From contig JARDYH010000038.1 of the NCBI GenBank assembly GCA_029215795.1, forward strand, positions 92,723-156,722: 64,000 nucleotides of DNA, in the 5' to 3' direction. Positions 12,780 to 26,626 of this stretch are shown piece by piece. A program made the position numbers and the translations under genes. Under the pieces are notes generated by a model. That model was given only the letters and a program-made list of their open reading frames with translations, made no database searches and was not told the origin of the DNA. The DNA comes from Anniella stebbinsi (Eukaryota > Chordata > Lepidosauria > Squamata > Anniellidae). Position 1 is the first letter of the stretch. Each line of letters begins with the position of its first letter.

Positions 12780-13265
12780 ATTAATTGGTAAACCATTTCT
12801 AACCAATATTGTTTGAAGCAGAGACTTATCCCACAAAGCAATCCAAATCACTTCCTCTATGTGGATTCCAAGGTCTGTTACCCACCCCATCCAGAGTGGG
12901 TCAATAATTCCTGTTTCAGATGTTACAATCCACTAAATCACTTACTGAAACTCCCTCACACTTGATCCCTTGCATATGAAACCACGGTTTTGAAACAACG
13001 TCTTCAATCAAGGGAATTCTATGTCAGAGTTGGTTGGTCTCATAATGACATGCCAAGTTCGGGATTCCCCATTCACCCATCTCATATTGCTCATGCAAGA
13101 GTAATTTATGTAAACTAGATGTGTTAGTACCTAAACTAAATTGAATTGCTTCTGCCAGTATTGCAGTTGGCTTTGAGGGCTCAAAATACTTTTTGGAACC
13201 AAGATCTTTTGAATGGCTACTAAACATTCCATAGTGCCTAATGTTTGTTTCTTCCACTTCCTAGG
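12780..13265 (-). mobile_element. Probable L1 ORF2 C-terminal fragment
   Basis: The minus-strand translation contains GEWGIPNLACHYETNQL, resembling the G-x-G-x-PN-x-YY-x-A-x-QL region of squamate L1 ORF2, followed by decayed downstream sequence. There are several stops. Confidence 0.4.
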
Positions 13266-13289
13266 GTCTTTTGAGTAGCATATTGCTGA

Positions 13290-13728
13290 TGAAAATGTGA
13301 ACCTGAGCATTGCTTTCCACCCTCTGAGCCTTCAGATGGCTTCTCCCCTCTGTGTGAATCCATTGATGTGATTTCAGACATGTACTGCGAGCAAAGCTCT
13401 TCCTGCATTCTAGGGCTTCTCGCTTGTGTGGATATTTTGATGTGCTTTAAGATTCACGGTGTGATTAAAACGCTTTCCAAATGCTGAGCATTGATAGGGC
13501 TCCTTGCCTGTGTGGATGCTCTCATGGTTCCTAAGGTTCATGGTGCAACTGAACCCCTTTCCACATTCAAAGCAGATAAAGGGTTTCTCCCCCGTGTGTC
13601 TCCTTTGATGCAACTTCAGGTGGCTGCTCTGACTGAAACCTTTTCCACACACAGAGCATATATAGGGCTTCTCACCTGAGTGAATTCTTTGATGTTGCTG
13701 AAGTTGTGGGTTATCACTGAAATCCTTT
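13290..13728 (-). pseudogene. Zinc-finger relic 3' of gene B
   Basis: About four fingers remain. 13410-13652 reads [19 protein letters not shown], then [15 protein letters not shown] and [15 protein letters not shown], with a Cys-to-Phe change in one finger. Before and after it the frame is broken. It is homologous to the relics at 33430-33890 and 50620-51075, which end at the same L2 junction (gtgggttatcactgaaat). It is a dead second finger gene or array end belonging to the ancient unit. Confidence 0.75.
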
Positions 13729-14530
13729 ATTTATTTACTTACAATAATTGTATGCAGCTCCCCATCCAAGAGTTCATAGTGGTGAACAAATAGATAAAAG
13801 AGTAAAAACAGAGTAAGATATTAAAAATTATATTTAAAAGAACAGAGTTCAGAGAAAAGCCACAGCCGGTCATTCAGGGAAAGCTGTCAGGAACGTTTTC
13901 AGAAGGTGCTGCAAGAAACGCAACGTTGACGCCTGCCTGACCTCCAGAGGCAAGGAGTTCCAGAGGAAGGGGCCACTACAACGAAGGCTCTTCTCCTGAT
14001 GGACTCCAACCGGACCATAGGTCCATGTGGAACCACCAGGAAGAAACCCTCAGATGACCTCAGTGACCGGGCAGGTTGACAGAGGAGAAGGCACTTTCTC
14101 AGGGATCCTGGTCCCAAGGCATTTAGGGCTTTGCACATTAGTACTAAAACCTTAATCCTGGCCCGGTGGAGACTAGGCAGCCAGTGCAGTTCCCTCAGCA
14201 AAGGAGTTGCATACTGAAAAGGGACAGCTCCCGACAACAGCCGAGCTGCTGCATTCTGCACTAGCTCCAGCTTGATCACGGTGATACAGGCCTTAGGACC
14301 CTCCATGCTGGATTACTGCAATGGGTTCTATGTGGGGCTGCCCTTAAAGCTGCTCCGGAAGATATCCCTGTCCAGGAGAGGCCGTAGCTCGTGAACCAGG
14401 GGAAGCTGGTAAAAGGCACTCTGAGGCGTCCTGGCCACTTGGGGTTCCAGCGACACAGATGGGTCTAAGAGTACCCCGAAATTATGGACCTGATTGTGAC
14501 ACCTTCTCCTAGCCCCTTGCTGCTGCTGCT
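13729..14530 (-). mobile_element. L2-like LINE ORF2 3' fragment
   Basis: The minus strand encodes KLELVQNAAARLLSGAV, PLLRELHWLPSLHRARIKV, LNALGPGSL and PARSLRSS, the conserved C-terminal part of L2/CR1-type ORF2. 13899-14306 stays open; the rest is broken. Confidence 0.8.
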
Positions 14531-14640
14531 TCTGTCCAACCTTTACTATCCGGCCCCACAGCCCAGCAACCTGGCCTCAGGCAAGCGTCTATGTTCCCAC
14601 TTCCACCAGTACCTTCCTCAGGTACACCTCAAAGTAGGCT

Positions 14641-14850
14641 GACCAGATAAAATCCAGGTCAGGGCTCATGTAACTTTAACAGTTGTAGAGAAAAGGAAAT
14701 TTCAACCAGTGTCATTTGTAGGCAATGAGTTCCTGGTGAAATTCCCTCTTCATCACAACAGTTAAAGGTGCAGGCACTGTACTAGAGTGACCATATACAA
14801 AAGAAGGCAGGGCCCCTGCAACTTTAACAACCATCCACTTCTGTTTTTCT
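14641..14850. mobile_element. Partial copy of the palindromic MITE
   Basis: Begins taggctgaccagat and shares acagttgtagagaaaagg and ttcctggtgaaattccctc with the complete element at 4942-5261. The right arm is truncated near 14840. Confidence 0.75.
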
Positions 14851-15059
14851 TCACTTTTCCTTCTTTTCCCAACCATCACCTGAAATAATTCAAAGAAAAC
14901 CCTGATCAGCAAGGAATTAATCCTTAAATCAGGGAATCCAGTGACTAACAGGGTAGAAAATACATTGTGGTTAGGTTGATTCTTCCAAATCTATTACATA
15001 GCCTGTGGATGATCTGGCATCTCGAATGACATACATGTTCAACACCTGGTATTTCCAAA

Positions 15060-15116
15060 TATTCATTCATATATAATATATATATATATACACATATATA
15101 TACACACATATACATA
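15060..15116. repeat. (TA)n/(CA)n microsatellite
   Basis: An alternating TA run followed by mixed ACACATATA units, seen directly. Confidence 0.9.
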
Positions 15117-15978
15117 ATTACTTTGTACATCGCCCAATAGACAAAGCTCTCTGGGTGGTTCACAAGACATAAATCACAAGGTACAACATACAATATAAAA
15201 TATGGAAGCTTAAACCACGACATAAAAGTACAACCAGACATAAAACCGAGCAGCAATGCAGAGATTTAAAACATGGATTTAAAACAGCAAAAATAAAAGA
15301 CTAGGATGGTAAAAGGCTAAAATACTGGGATAATAAAAAGGTTTTCACCTAGAATTGAAAACAGTACAACATAGGTGCCGGGCAAACCTCTCTGGGGAGC
15401 TCATGACACAGCCTGGGTACTACAGCAGAAAAGGCCCTCCTGGTAGCCATCTGCCTCACTTCCTTTCACAGGGGCTCACAGAGAAGGGCCACAGATGATG
15501 ATCTTAGGGGCCAGGCATCTTAGGGAGGAGGAATGCCTTCAGGTAACCTGGGCTTAAGCCAATACTGGCACTTTGAATCGAGCTTGGACCTGGACTGGCA
15601 GCCAGTAGCATAATGTGGTCTCGTTGGCCAGTCCCTGTTCACAATCTTGCAGCCCTAGCTGACGTTTCTGGACCGTTTTCAAAGGCAGCCCCACCTATAT
15701 CGCATTGCAGTAATCCAACCGAGAGCTAGGCTATCTCTGTCTAGAGAAGGGCACAGTCGGCAAACGGACAGATGGAGGCATCAGACACCTCAACTGCGCT
15801 AACAACAGCATCAAGCTTGCTGCGGAGACAAGTGATTTTGTCCTCAATGTGTGATGCAAACAGGTCACAGTGGGTCTTTGACTGGGCCAGGGCCCCATTG
15901 GCTGGGCAGGATGCTAACACCCCACAGACCACCCGGAAGAGCTCCTCTGGACGGCTACTCAAGGACGCAGCAGTGGTC
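15117..15978 (-). mobile_element. L2-like LINE 3' end fragments
   Basis: The minus-strand tail ends gaaccacccagagagctttg (reverse complement of 15147-15166), the 3' signature shared with other L2-like copies here. Upstream, decayed ORF2 sequence (near 15600-15740) is followed by a separate open piece (15741-15992) also seen, better preserved, at 35097-35360 and 52285-52548. Confidence 0.6.
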
Positions 15979-16150
15979 TGCACTCTAGGCATTCATGGGG
16001 CTTCTATCCTGCGTGAATTCTTTGATGTCGCTTAACGTGTGCGCTCCAAGCAAAGCTCTTTCCGCACTCTAAGCATTCATAGGGCTTCTCACCTGTGTGA
16101 GAGTTTTGGTGTTCCGTAAGAGTTCTGCTCCGAGCAAAGTTCTTTCTCTC
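15979..16150 (-). pseudogene. Displaced two-finger fragment of gene B
   Basis: On the minus strand this encodes two fingers with helices like RSTTLTEH and WSAQLKRH, matching fingers 5-6 of gene B (18180-18350). They lie beyond B's stop codon and between unrelated sequences. The fragment begins abruptly at the L2 edge and ends abruptly at ttctctcagctcc, consistent with unequal exchange or gene conversion. Confidence 0.65.
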
Positions 16151-16395
16151 AGCTCCTTTTTGGGGACGAATAGCATACCGTCAGTAGTTTGTGAGCGGCG
16201 TGTTACCCTCCACACAACACAATAAGCATCACAACTGACGATTGTTCCCCCTCCCCTAGTTGCTTAATGTGTTGTCCGAATTTAGCCAGTGTGTTCCGAC
16301 GAAAGCACTTTCCACATACAAAGCATTCATAGCACTTCTCACCTGAATGGCTCATTTGATGTGAGGCAAGATGCAATCGCTGACTGAACCACTTT

Positions 16396-19495
<3,100 letters not shown>

Positions 19496-19552
19496 AGAAA
19501 TGCAGGTTGCTTACCTGTAACTGTAGTTCTTCGAGTGGTCATCTGTGCAGTC

Positions 19553-19690
19553 ACACATATGGGCTCGCGCCGACGCCGAGCCTGCTTCCGGGAAACTTCA
19601 CTAGCTAGCTTAGACTTTTGGCGGGAACCCCTCCCCCCACCATCCTACCGCGCATGCTCAGGGTTCCCGCTCCTTGCTTACCTCAGTTCT
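19553..19690. repeat. DIRS left inverted terminal repeat
   Basis: The stretch from cacatatgggctcgcgcc to gcttacctcagttct is the near-perfect reverse complement of 25259-25398. Outside it lies a further 50-odd bases to the element end near 19497. Confidence 0.9.
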
Positions 19691-19804
19691 CTGAGACCGC
19701 TTGGCCTCGCTACTAAGGTACAATCTATTTATCAAAAAATGAGCATGCCCAAACAACTTGACTATCACAACAGCGATGCCAAGAGGGGATGGCGGGTGGG
19801 TTAT

Positions 19805-19890
19805 GTGACTGCACAGATGACCACTCGAAGAACTACAGTTACAGGTAAGCAACCTGCATTTCTTCTTCGTGGTCTCTGTGCATCACACAT
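19805..19890. repeat. DIRS internal complementary region
   Basis: 19805-19863 is the perfect complement of 19496-19554, the outer left end. 19860-19889 is the complement of the outer right end (25393-25421). Two adjacent segments, each complementary to one element end, are the signature of the DIRS circle-junction template. Confidence 0.9.
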
Positions 19891-19943
19891 ATGGGCGAAT
19901 AACAAGCAGAGACTTACCGGAGGTGGGTAGGCACGCTGATTGG

Positions 19944-20898
19944 TCATTGGCAGATCGAGGAAAGGACCGCTCTTCCAAACGAGGAGTCCTGCCTGGCCCT
20001 CACATCTAGACGATAATGCTTAACAAAAGTGGAAGCATTATTCCAGGTAGCCGCTTTGCAGAGGTCAGAAAGGGAAGCTCCATGGAGCAGGGCCGAAGAG
20101 GTTGCCTGCGCTCTGGTGGAGTGTGCTGTCAGATGAAAGGGTGGTTCTCTTCTGACAATTTGGTAGGCTAGAGTAATGGTTTCAACAACCCATTTGGAGA
20201 TGCGCTGCTGAGACACCGCCATTCCCTTATTTTTGCCACCATAGCAGATGAACAACTTGCGAGACTTGCGAAAACGCTCAGTTCTCGACTTATAGAAAGC
20301 CAATGCTCTCCGAACATCTAGCGCGTGCAATGCTGAAGACAAGGGGTCTGACGAAGGTTTGAAGAACGTGGGCAAAATAATGTCCTGAGTCATGTGGAAA
20401 GACGAGGAAACTTTAGGAATGAACATGGGGTCCGGCCGCAGCACCACCTTATCCCTAAAAAAACTGTAAGTAGGGGGGGGGGGCTACTAGTAGCGCTGCT
20501 AACTCAGAAACTCGCCTTGCAGACGTGATGGCCACTAGGAAAATAGTCTTAAATGTCAACAAACGAATGTCTATTGTAGCTAAAGGTTCAAAGGGTTTTG
20601 AAGTTAGGACACTGAGAACGACTGAGAGGCTCCATTGCGGAACTATCAGACGAATAGTGGGAAACAGGTTATGCAAACCTCTCAGAAAAGCTCTTGCAAG
20701 TGGGTGAGTAAAAACTGAAAATCCGTTAACCAAACTATGGTTGGCCACAATTGCGGACAGGTAAACACGAATGGACGCTGGCTTTAGTCCTGCGACGTGC
20801 AACGAATAAAGGAACGAAATGATGTCAGGCATGCCTGATGTATAAGAATCAAAAGTATTGAGGGCCGCATAATCCTGAAAACGCTTCCATTTCCTACT
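19944..20898 (-). pseudogene. DIRS tyrosine recombinase (broken)
   Basis: The N-terminal part (to 20455) carries a core-binding region and the first catalytic arginine box (SARRVSEL). The C-terminal part (19944-20447 and just before) has the H-x-x-R box (HSTR), a Trp and the nucleophilic Tyr (KHYRLD). By family knowledge it integrates the circular DNA copy. An in-frame TAG at 20899-20901 cuts off the upstream overlap frame, and an 11-G run at 20473-20483 carries a frameshift between the two halves, so no intact enzyme can be made. Confidence 0.85.
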
Positions 20899-20945
20899 CT
20901 ACGACAGTCTGGTGGAAGGCTTACGGGAGGCCTCTAGGATAGACC

Positions 20946-23030
20946 TCACTCCGTCTGAGAAGGAGAGATTTCGCCAAGACATCGGATTCTCCATGCCGTC
21001 AGGCGTAAGGTCTGGATATCCGGGTGAAGAATCTTTCCTTCCTCCCGGGAGAGAAGGTTGGGGGCACGGGGTAGGCGCCAAATCTCCGATCCTGCCAGTC
21101 TGAGTAGCGACGTGAACCAAGGTTGCCTTGGCCACCATGGTGCGATCATTATCGCGTCTGAGTTGTTGCGGCGAATCTGCGCCACTGCCTTGGCAATTAA
21201 CGGAAAGGGGGGGAATATGTAGAGGAGACCCCTCGACCAGTCCCATTGGAGAGCATCTCCAAGCGATGTCCTCCCGATTCCTGCTCTTGAGCAATATGCA
21301 GGACACACTGCGTTGGCAGCCGTAGCAAAGAGATCGATGTCGGGGTTCCCCCAACGAGCAAACAGACGACTCACTATTCGAGGGGAGAGTTCCCACTCGT
21401 GCGTCTCCCTGAAAGACCTGCTGAGGTCGTCCGCCTTGGCATTGTCTTTCCCTGCAATGTGTAGAGCAGATAGGAGCATATTGTGGGAGATGGCCCAATC
21501 CAGGATGTCCATTACAAGCTGGAGGAGGCGATGAGAGCGCGTGCCTCCTTCCTTGTTTAGGTACCACACTACTGTGGTATTGTCGGACAGTATTCGGACA
21601 TGGTGGCCCTGTAGACGAGGGCGAAATGCCTGCAGAGCCTTTTTGACTGCTAGCAGTTCCAAAATATTGATATGAAGGCGTGTCTCCGAAGGTGACCACT
21701 TTCCTTGTGTTATTAGGTCGCCGTAGTGAGCTCCCCATCCGTCCATTGATGCATCCGTTGTAACTATGCGAGAGGGGCCCCACGTTACAAAAGGCATGCC
21801 CTGAGAAAGGTTGTGTAGATCCGACCACCATCCGAGAGACTCCTGCACAGATCGCGGAACGGTAAGTACGAGCTTGTGCGGATTTTGCAAGGGGGAGTAA
21901 CGCCAGATAAGGAACTGCTGGAGGGGGCGCATTCGAAGTCGCGCCCAACGAACGACGAACACGGCTGCTGCCATCAACCCTAGCAGCCTTAGAATTATAA
22001 ATGCTGAGGCACGATGACGGTCTTGCAGTCTTGATGACAGCTGTTGCAGGACCGTTATCCTGTCTGCGGGGAGGAAAGCCCTTCCCATAGTAGAGTCGAG
22101 GGTAACTCCTATAAATTGTATTCGCTGCGACGGTTGAGTGATGGATTTTTTGTAATTTATCTGCAGCCCAAGCGACGACAGAAGAGAGATGACCTCGCGG
22201 ACGTCGGCAAGCACCTGGCTTCTGGACTTGGAGACGATCAGCCAGTCGTCCAGGTATGGATACAAGTCGATGTTGTTCAATCGAAGGTGTGCGCATACTG
22301 CCGACATGCACTTGGTGAACACTCTTGGTGCAGATTTTAGGCCGAAGGGAAGGACGGAGAACTGGAACGCTTGGTGACCTATGATAAATCGCAGATAGTG
22401 CCGGTGGGAAGGATGAATAGCGATGTGAAAATAGGCATCCTTCAGGTCTATTAGTGTGAACCAGCTGCCCTTCCTTAGCATGGACAGGACTGCTGCCAGG
22501 GTAACCATACAAAACTTTTTGGGTCGTATGAACTTGTTCAGACTTCAGAGATCCATAATAGGACGAAGTCCCCCATCCCGTTTCGGCACTGTAAAATAAC
22601 GGGAGTAGAAACCCGCATGAAGTTGGTGCTGCCGCACCCTCGTAATAGCTCTTTTGTGAAGAAGAGTGGTGGTCTCCTGTGACAGCGTCACTGAGGGCGG
22701 TGTGATCTTTACGGTACCAAGTGGAGGAGGGACATCGAATTCTATTTTGTAGCCTTCTGCGACTATACTTAGAACCCAAGAGTCCGATGTTATGGACGCC
22801 CAAGCTTGCAGAAAAGGCTTTAGTCTGTTTGCTGTGTAGCCGAGCAGAGGCGGTGGCAAGTCAAAGACGACGCTTCTGGGATTGCTTGGCTGGGATTGCT
22901 TGTTACGCTGCGAAAAACGCGCCGTTGACTTGCGTGGCTGATAAGCCGACTGAGTAGAGGCAGGCTGGTAGCGTTGAGTACGGTCCTGCTGCATCCTAGG
23001 CTGATATGGACTGGCCTGTACCACCTGCAT
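20946..23030 (-). pseudogene. DIRS RT / RNase H / methyltransferase-like ORF with one stop
   Basis: The frame runs from 23030 to 20946 with a single internal TGA at 22545-22547, a probable CGA-to-TGA change in the RT palm. Downstream the 520-codon part has the RT motif YLDDWL (residues 85-88 from 22508), RNase H acidic positions in TTDAS, ILELL, LSDNT and ADDLS, then a C-terminal domain (DIDLFAT, FPPFPLI, APWWPRQPW) like the adenine-methyltransferase-like domain of DIRS elements. Its 5' end overlaps the gag ORF by 211 bp. It would copy the element RNA into DNA; this copy is dead unless the stop is read through. Confidence 0.9.
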
Positions 23031-25066
23031 GGACGATAAGGTTGCTGGGGCTGTGCAAAACCCATTGTCTTGGCCGTCATCCTGGCCTTATGGAGAGTGT
23101 CCATCGTGGTGTCCGTGGCCGTATTGAAGAGGCCCTCCCCATCAAAGGGAAGGTCCTCGATCTTGTTCTTAGTCTCCTGTGGGAGGGATGCTGAACGTAA
23201 CCAAGCGTGGCGACGCAAAGCCACAGCGCCAACCATTGTCTTAGCCACGCAGTCCGTCAGGTGACGAGCCGTTGTCAGCTCTTGCTTGGACAGCCTTATA
23301 GCTTCTGCTTGGAAGACTCGTGCCAACTCCCGCTGATCTTCAGGTAAATAGTCAGTTAGTGACGAGATCTTTTCCCAAAGGAACAATTGGTAGCGGGCCA
23401 TTAGGGCCATATAGTTAGTGACCTTAATGCCCAAAGATGCAGAGGCATAGATACGGCGCCCGTAGGAGTCGAGTTTACGACCTTCTTTATCCGTTGGTGC
23501 GGAATGTGTCTTTCCTGATCTCCCTTGTGCTGCCTCAACCACCACAGAATTGGGCTTCGGGTGCTGGAAAAGGAAAGGTGCTTGTGTCTCCTTTACTTTA
23601 TAAATGGCATCCAAACGCTTGGAAGTTGGGCCAATAGTCGCTGGATTATCCCAAGACTGCTTGACCGTCTTCAGAAGCGTCTTAACCATAGGCAAGGTCA
23701 ACTGCGGGGACGGGTCTGTGTACATGACATCATATATACCATCGTCCGACTCCTCTACAGGTTGTTGGCACTCGATGCCGAGGGACTGCACCAGTCTCAA
23801 CATCTGGTCCGAGAAACTGCCCATTTCCATGGTAGGTGAGGCCTTATCTCCCATACCGACATCCTCCGATGGTGATGGCTCAGACAGGCGGGGCGATGGC
23901 GCCGATGAGGTGTCTGAGGCATAATCCTCAAACGACTGGGAAGGCTGCCGATGTCGTGGCGCTATCGAGATCGTACGGTCTCGATGTCGAGTGGATGACT
24001 GGGGCAGCGAAGTTGTTCGCCTTGGTGGGACAGGCGGTGGTGACTGACCTCCAGGGATGCGTTGCCCTGTATAAGGGTCAAAGCGGTAGCGGCTCCGATC
24101 CGAACGGTGAGAGTGCTCCGAATACACGTCCCAGCCTCGAGACCGAGATCGGGATCGAGAACGTGATCGGGACGCCGAAGATCGGTATCGACGAGAATGT
24201 GATGGACGAGAACGAGAACGACGTCGAAAAGTATCCGGGTGCTGGACTGGCGGTGGAGGCTCCATTGTCAGCGGTACCGTGTCTTCCCCATCCGACGTAA
24301 TGTCTATGGGCATCGGTCCCGGAGAGGGTAGCGATCGTGACGGTGACAACGCGGCTGTCTGCATCGACGGCGCTTTCGGTGTCGATGGCGTGTGCAGAAC
24401 TGGCGATATCGAAGGCGTGCGCCTCTTCGATACCGAGGCAGCCGGTGACGATGCGGCCCGCTGAGACGACGGCGATGTCGAACAGGTCGATAGCGTACTG
24501 TGCCTCGGTACCGAGAGCGCCGTCGGTACCGAGGGAGCCTTATGTACGAAGGCCACTACTTTTCTCGATGTCGAAGACGGCATCGTGGCTGGAAGCGACG
24601 CCGGTTTTTTCGAAGTCGAAGTGGTTGCTTTCTTTGAGGTTGTTGCCTGTGGCACATTCCTCTTGACTGTCTTCGACTTCTTAGCCCTCCTTACCGTAGG
24701 TGGAGAGGAAGGCGGGGAAGCGCCTGCAAGTGATGCCTGAGCTGCAGACCCCAACAGGGGGGAGCCAGGAGATGCTGGGTTCGAGCGGTCCGACTGTAAA
24801 GTGCTACGCTCCCCAGAGGCAGATGGGCCCACCTGCATCATCGAAGAACGAGGCCTGTCTACTGCTGAAAGGGCCTTGCTCCACAACAAGCTGCGAAGAC
24901 GGTCAGCTCTGTTCCGCCTCGTCTGTCTTGAAAATCGCATACAATGCGTACACGAGTCAACGATGTGGGATTCACCAAGACAAATTAAACACAGCGCGTG
25001 TCCGTCGGTGAGGGCTATCTTCGCCCTGCACTGCGAGCAAAGTTTGAATAGCGCGATTTGCGCCAT
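22820..25066 (-). CDS. DIRS gag-like ORF (748 aa, intact)
   Basis: First ORF of the element, starting MAQIALFKLCSQC at 25066. A Cys-rich N-terminus (CSQC, CLICLG, CTHC) resembles a zinc-binding motif common in vertebrate DIRS gag-like proteins. A long Ser/Pro/Thr-rich stretch follows, then an Arg/Ser-dipeptide region around residues 280-330, and a helical C-terminal half (QLFLWEKISSL, LARVFQAEAIRLSKQE, ATDTTMDTLHKARM). It probably packages the element RNA, by analogy with other gag proteins. It is uninterrupted, unlike the other two ORFs. It has no relation to the host gene's exons. Confidence 0.85.
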   Translation of the reverse strand: MAQIALFKLCSQCRAKIALTDGHALCLICLGESHIVDSCTHCMRFSRQTRRNRADRLRSLLWSKALSAVDRPRSSMMQVGPSASGERSTLQSDRSNPASPGSPLLGSAAQASLAGASPPSSPPTVRRAKKSKTVKRNVPQATTSKKATTSTSKKPASLPATMPSSTSRKVVAFVHKAPSVPTALSVPRHSTLSTCSTSPSSQRAASSPAASVSKRRTPSISPVLHTPSTPKAPSMQTAALSPSRSLPSPGPMPIDITSDGEDTVPLTMEPPPPVQHPDTFRRRSRSRPSHSRRYRSSASRSRSRSRSRSRGWDVYSEHSHRSDRSRYRFDPYTGQRIPGGQSPPPVPPRRTTSLPQSSTRHRDRTISIAPRHRQPSQSFEDYASDTSSAPSPRLSEPSPSEDVGMGDKASPTMEMGSFSDQMLRLVQSLGIECQQPVEESDDGIYDVMYTDPSPQLTLPMVKTLLKTVKQSWDNPATIGPTSKRLDAIYKVKETQAPFLFQHPKPNSVVVEAAQGRSGKTHSAPTDKEGRKLDSYGRRIYASASLGIKVTNYMALMARYQLFLWEKISSLTDYLPEDQRELARVFQAEAIRLSKQELTTARHLTDCVAKTMVGAVALRRHAWLRSASLPQETKNKIEDLPFDGEGLFNTATDTTMDTLHKARMTAKTMGFAQPQQPYRPCRWYRPVHISLGCSRTVLNATSLPLLSRLISHASQRRVFRSVTSNPSQAIPEASSLTCHRLCSATQQTD

Positions 25067-25258
25067 AAGATGGCGAACCGCTCCTAAACTATCTAATTTA
25101 AAATAGAATTATTTTTTTAAAAAACTAAAACAAGATAGATAACTGTATAAAAATAAAGAAATGCCTAAGCTAACTAAAAAAAGTATTCTTCTCTTCAAAC
25201 AGATACGAACGTATCCAGGCGAAGTCTCCCGCGAGGCTAACAGCGAAGCGGTCGAAGA

Positions 25259-25398
25259 AGAACTGAGGTAAGCAAGGAGCGGGAACCCTGAGCATGCGCG
25301 GTAGGATGGTGGGGGGAGGGGTTTCCGCCAAAAGTCTAAGCTAGCTAGTGAAGTTTCCCGGAAGCAGGCTCGGCGTCGGCGCGAGCCCATACGTGTGA
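25259..25398. repeat. DIRS right inverted terminal repeat
   Basis: The near-perfect complement of 19553-19690. The element continues to about 25421 with gatgcacagagaccacgaag, which matches the internal complementary region. Confidence 0.9.
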
Positions 25399-25421
25399 TG
25401 CACAGAGACCACGAAGAAGAA

Positions 25422-25680
25422 CTTTCGGTTCATGGCAGGGGAGGTCAAGGGAGAGGTCCCTAACAAAGGGGTATTCTCTTGTAACACACAGACTCATCTA
25501 CTAGGGGACTCTGTTGTGAGCCTTCAGGGAGGACAGGACAAAAGCACAGGCTACTCCAATACAATCGGAAAGGCAGAAACCAAAAGGGATTATGGACGGA
25601 AAGGATTCTCCAAGGGTCGTGACCTACAAAGTGTGTGCAATGTTTGTATTCCTGCTTCACATCAACATGGCGTACATGTG
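25422..25680. other. Gene B intron right of the DIRS element
   Basis: Intron sequence with no recognised gene. Repeated short direct matches to the left flank were not found, as expected for DIRS. Confidence 0.5.
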
Positions 25681-26430
25681 CAACAAATGTAAACTTAGAA
25701 GCAACAAAGGATTAAGGTTTATGCACCATAACAGAGAGAACAGCTCTAATAGCATCCAAAAATAGTCTTCACACCAATGTAGGAAAGAAGCAAGACTATT
25801 AAGCACATGATCTTCGATGTCTATATACTAATACCCAGAGTACAGGAAACAATCAGAACGAACTTGAACTCTTCATACATGAAGGCAAAAACTACTTGAA
25901 ACTTCATGGGATGACGCCCAGGACTGGAATATAGCAATTGAAGGATATAACTTGTTCAAAAAGAACAGGAGAAATAGGAACAGAGGCGGAGTTGCATTAT
26001 ATGTTAAAAATACCTATCCCTGCACAGAAATACAGGAGGATGTGCCCCATTGAGAGCGCCTGGATTAACGTAAATGGGAAAAGAAATAAAAGGGAGACAA
26101 ATTCTGCCAAAAGTGGCCCCTCCAAGGAATTCCTGACATGTGTTGCTGATAACTTTCTAATACAGAAAGTGGAGAAAGGAACTAGATGATCTGCTCTCTT
26201 TGACTTGATTCTGATTAATAGGGATGACTGAGTGGATAAAGGGGCAGTTACAAAACATCTGGGGGAAAGTGACCACGTCTAAATTCATACACAAAAGGGA
26301 ATTGCAGATCAGATATCAGTAGGATAGGTCTTGGCCACTTCTTAGAGAGGGGAAGCCCCAACTAGAGGGACCTCCTGCTGTTTCCAAAGTCAAACCAACA
26401 TCCAAATTTCATAGTGACGATAAGAAGACC
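25680..26430 (+). mobile_element. CR1 LINE endonuclease-region fragment
   Basis: The plus-strand translation resembles CR1 endonuclease text in broken frames (CNKCKLRSNKG, GGVALYVKN, WINVNGKRNKRETN, DLILINRDD, GAVTKHLGESDH). It has multiple stops and frameshifts. The neighbouring CR1 pieces in genes B and D are from the RT domain. Confidence 0.7.
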
Positions 26431-26626
26431 AACAGGTACAGGTTGGAGAGGATGTGAGTATTTTACCTGTACTTTTAAGGCTTCATGTACATCACCTGGT
26501 GAGCTTCCTCTGGACTAGAGTATCCCAGGAACATGGCCCAGGCACTGTTGTCCTCAATAACACCCTTAACATGCACTGACACAGAAGGCAAAGAGGGAGC
26601 CTTACTCAGAGGGTCCCATTCCTTAC

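Larger units (their letters stand above)
19497..25421 (-). mobile_element. DIRS-type tyrosine-recombinase retrotransposon
   Basis: A nearly full-length 5.9-kb element in the KRAB-to-finger intron of gene B, same strand as the gene. It has inverted terminal repeats, an internal complementary region next to the left (3') repeat, a gag-like ORF, an RT/RNase H/methyltransferase-like ORF and a tyrosine recombinase. This order is typical of vertebrate DIRS elements, which replicate through a circle and integrate by recombinase without target-site duplication. The copy is inactivated by at least an in-frame TGA, an in-frame TAG and a frameshift. It is absent from the equivalent intron of D and E. 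Confidence 0.92.
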
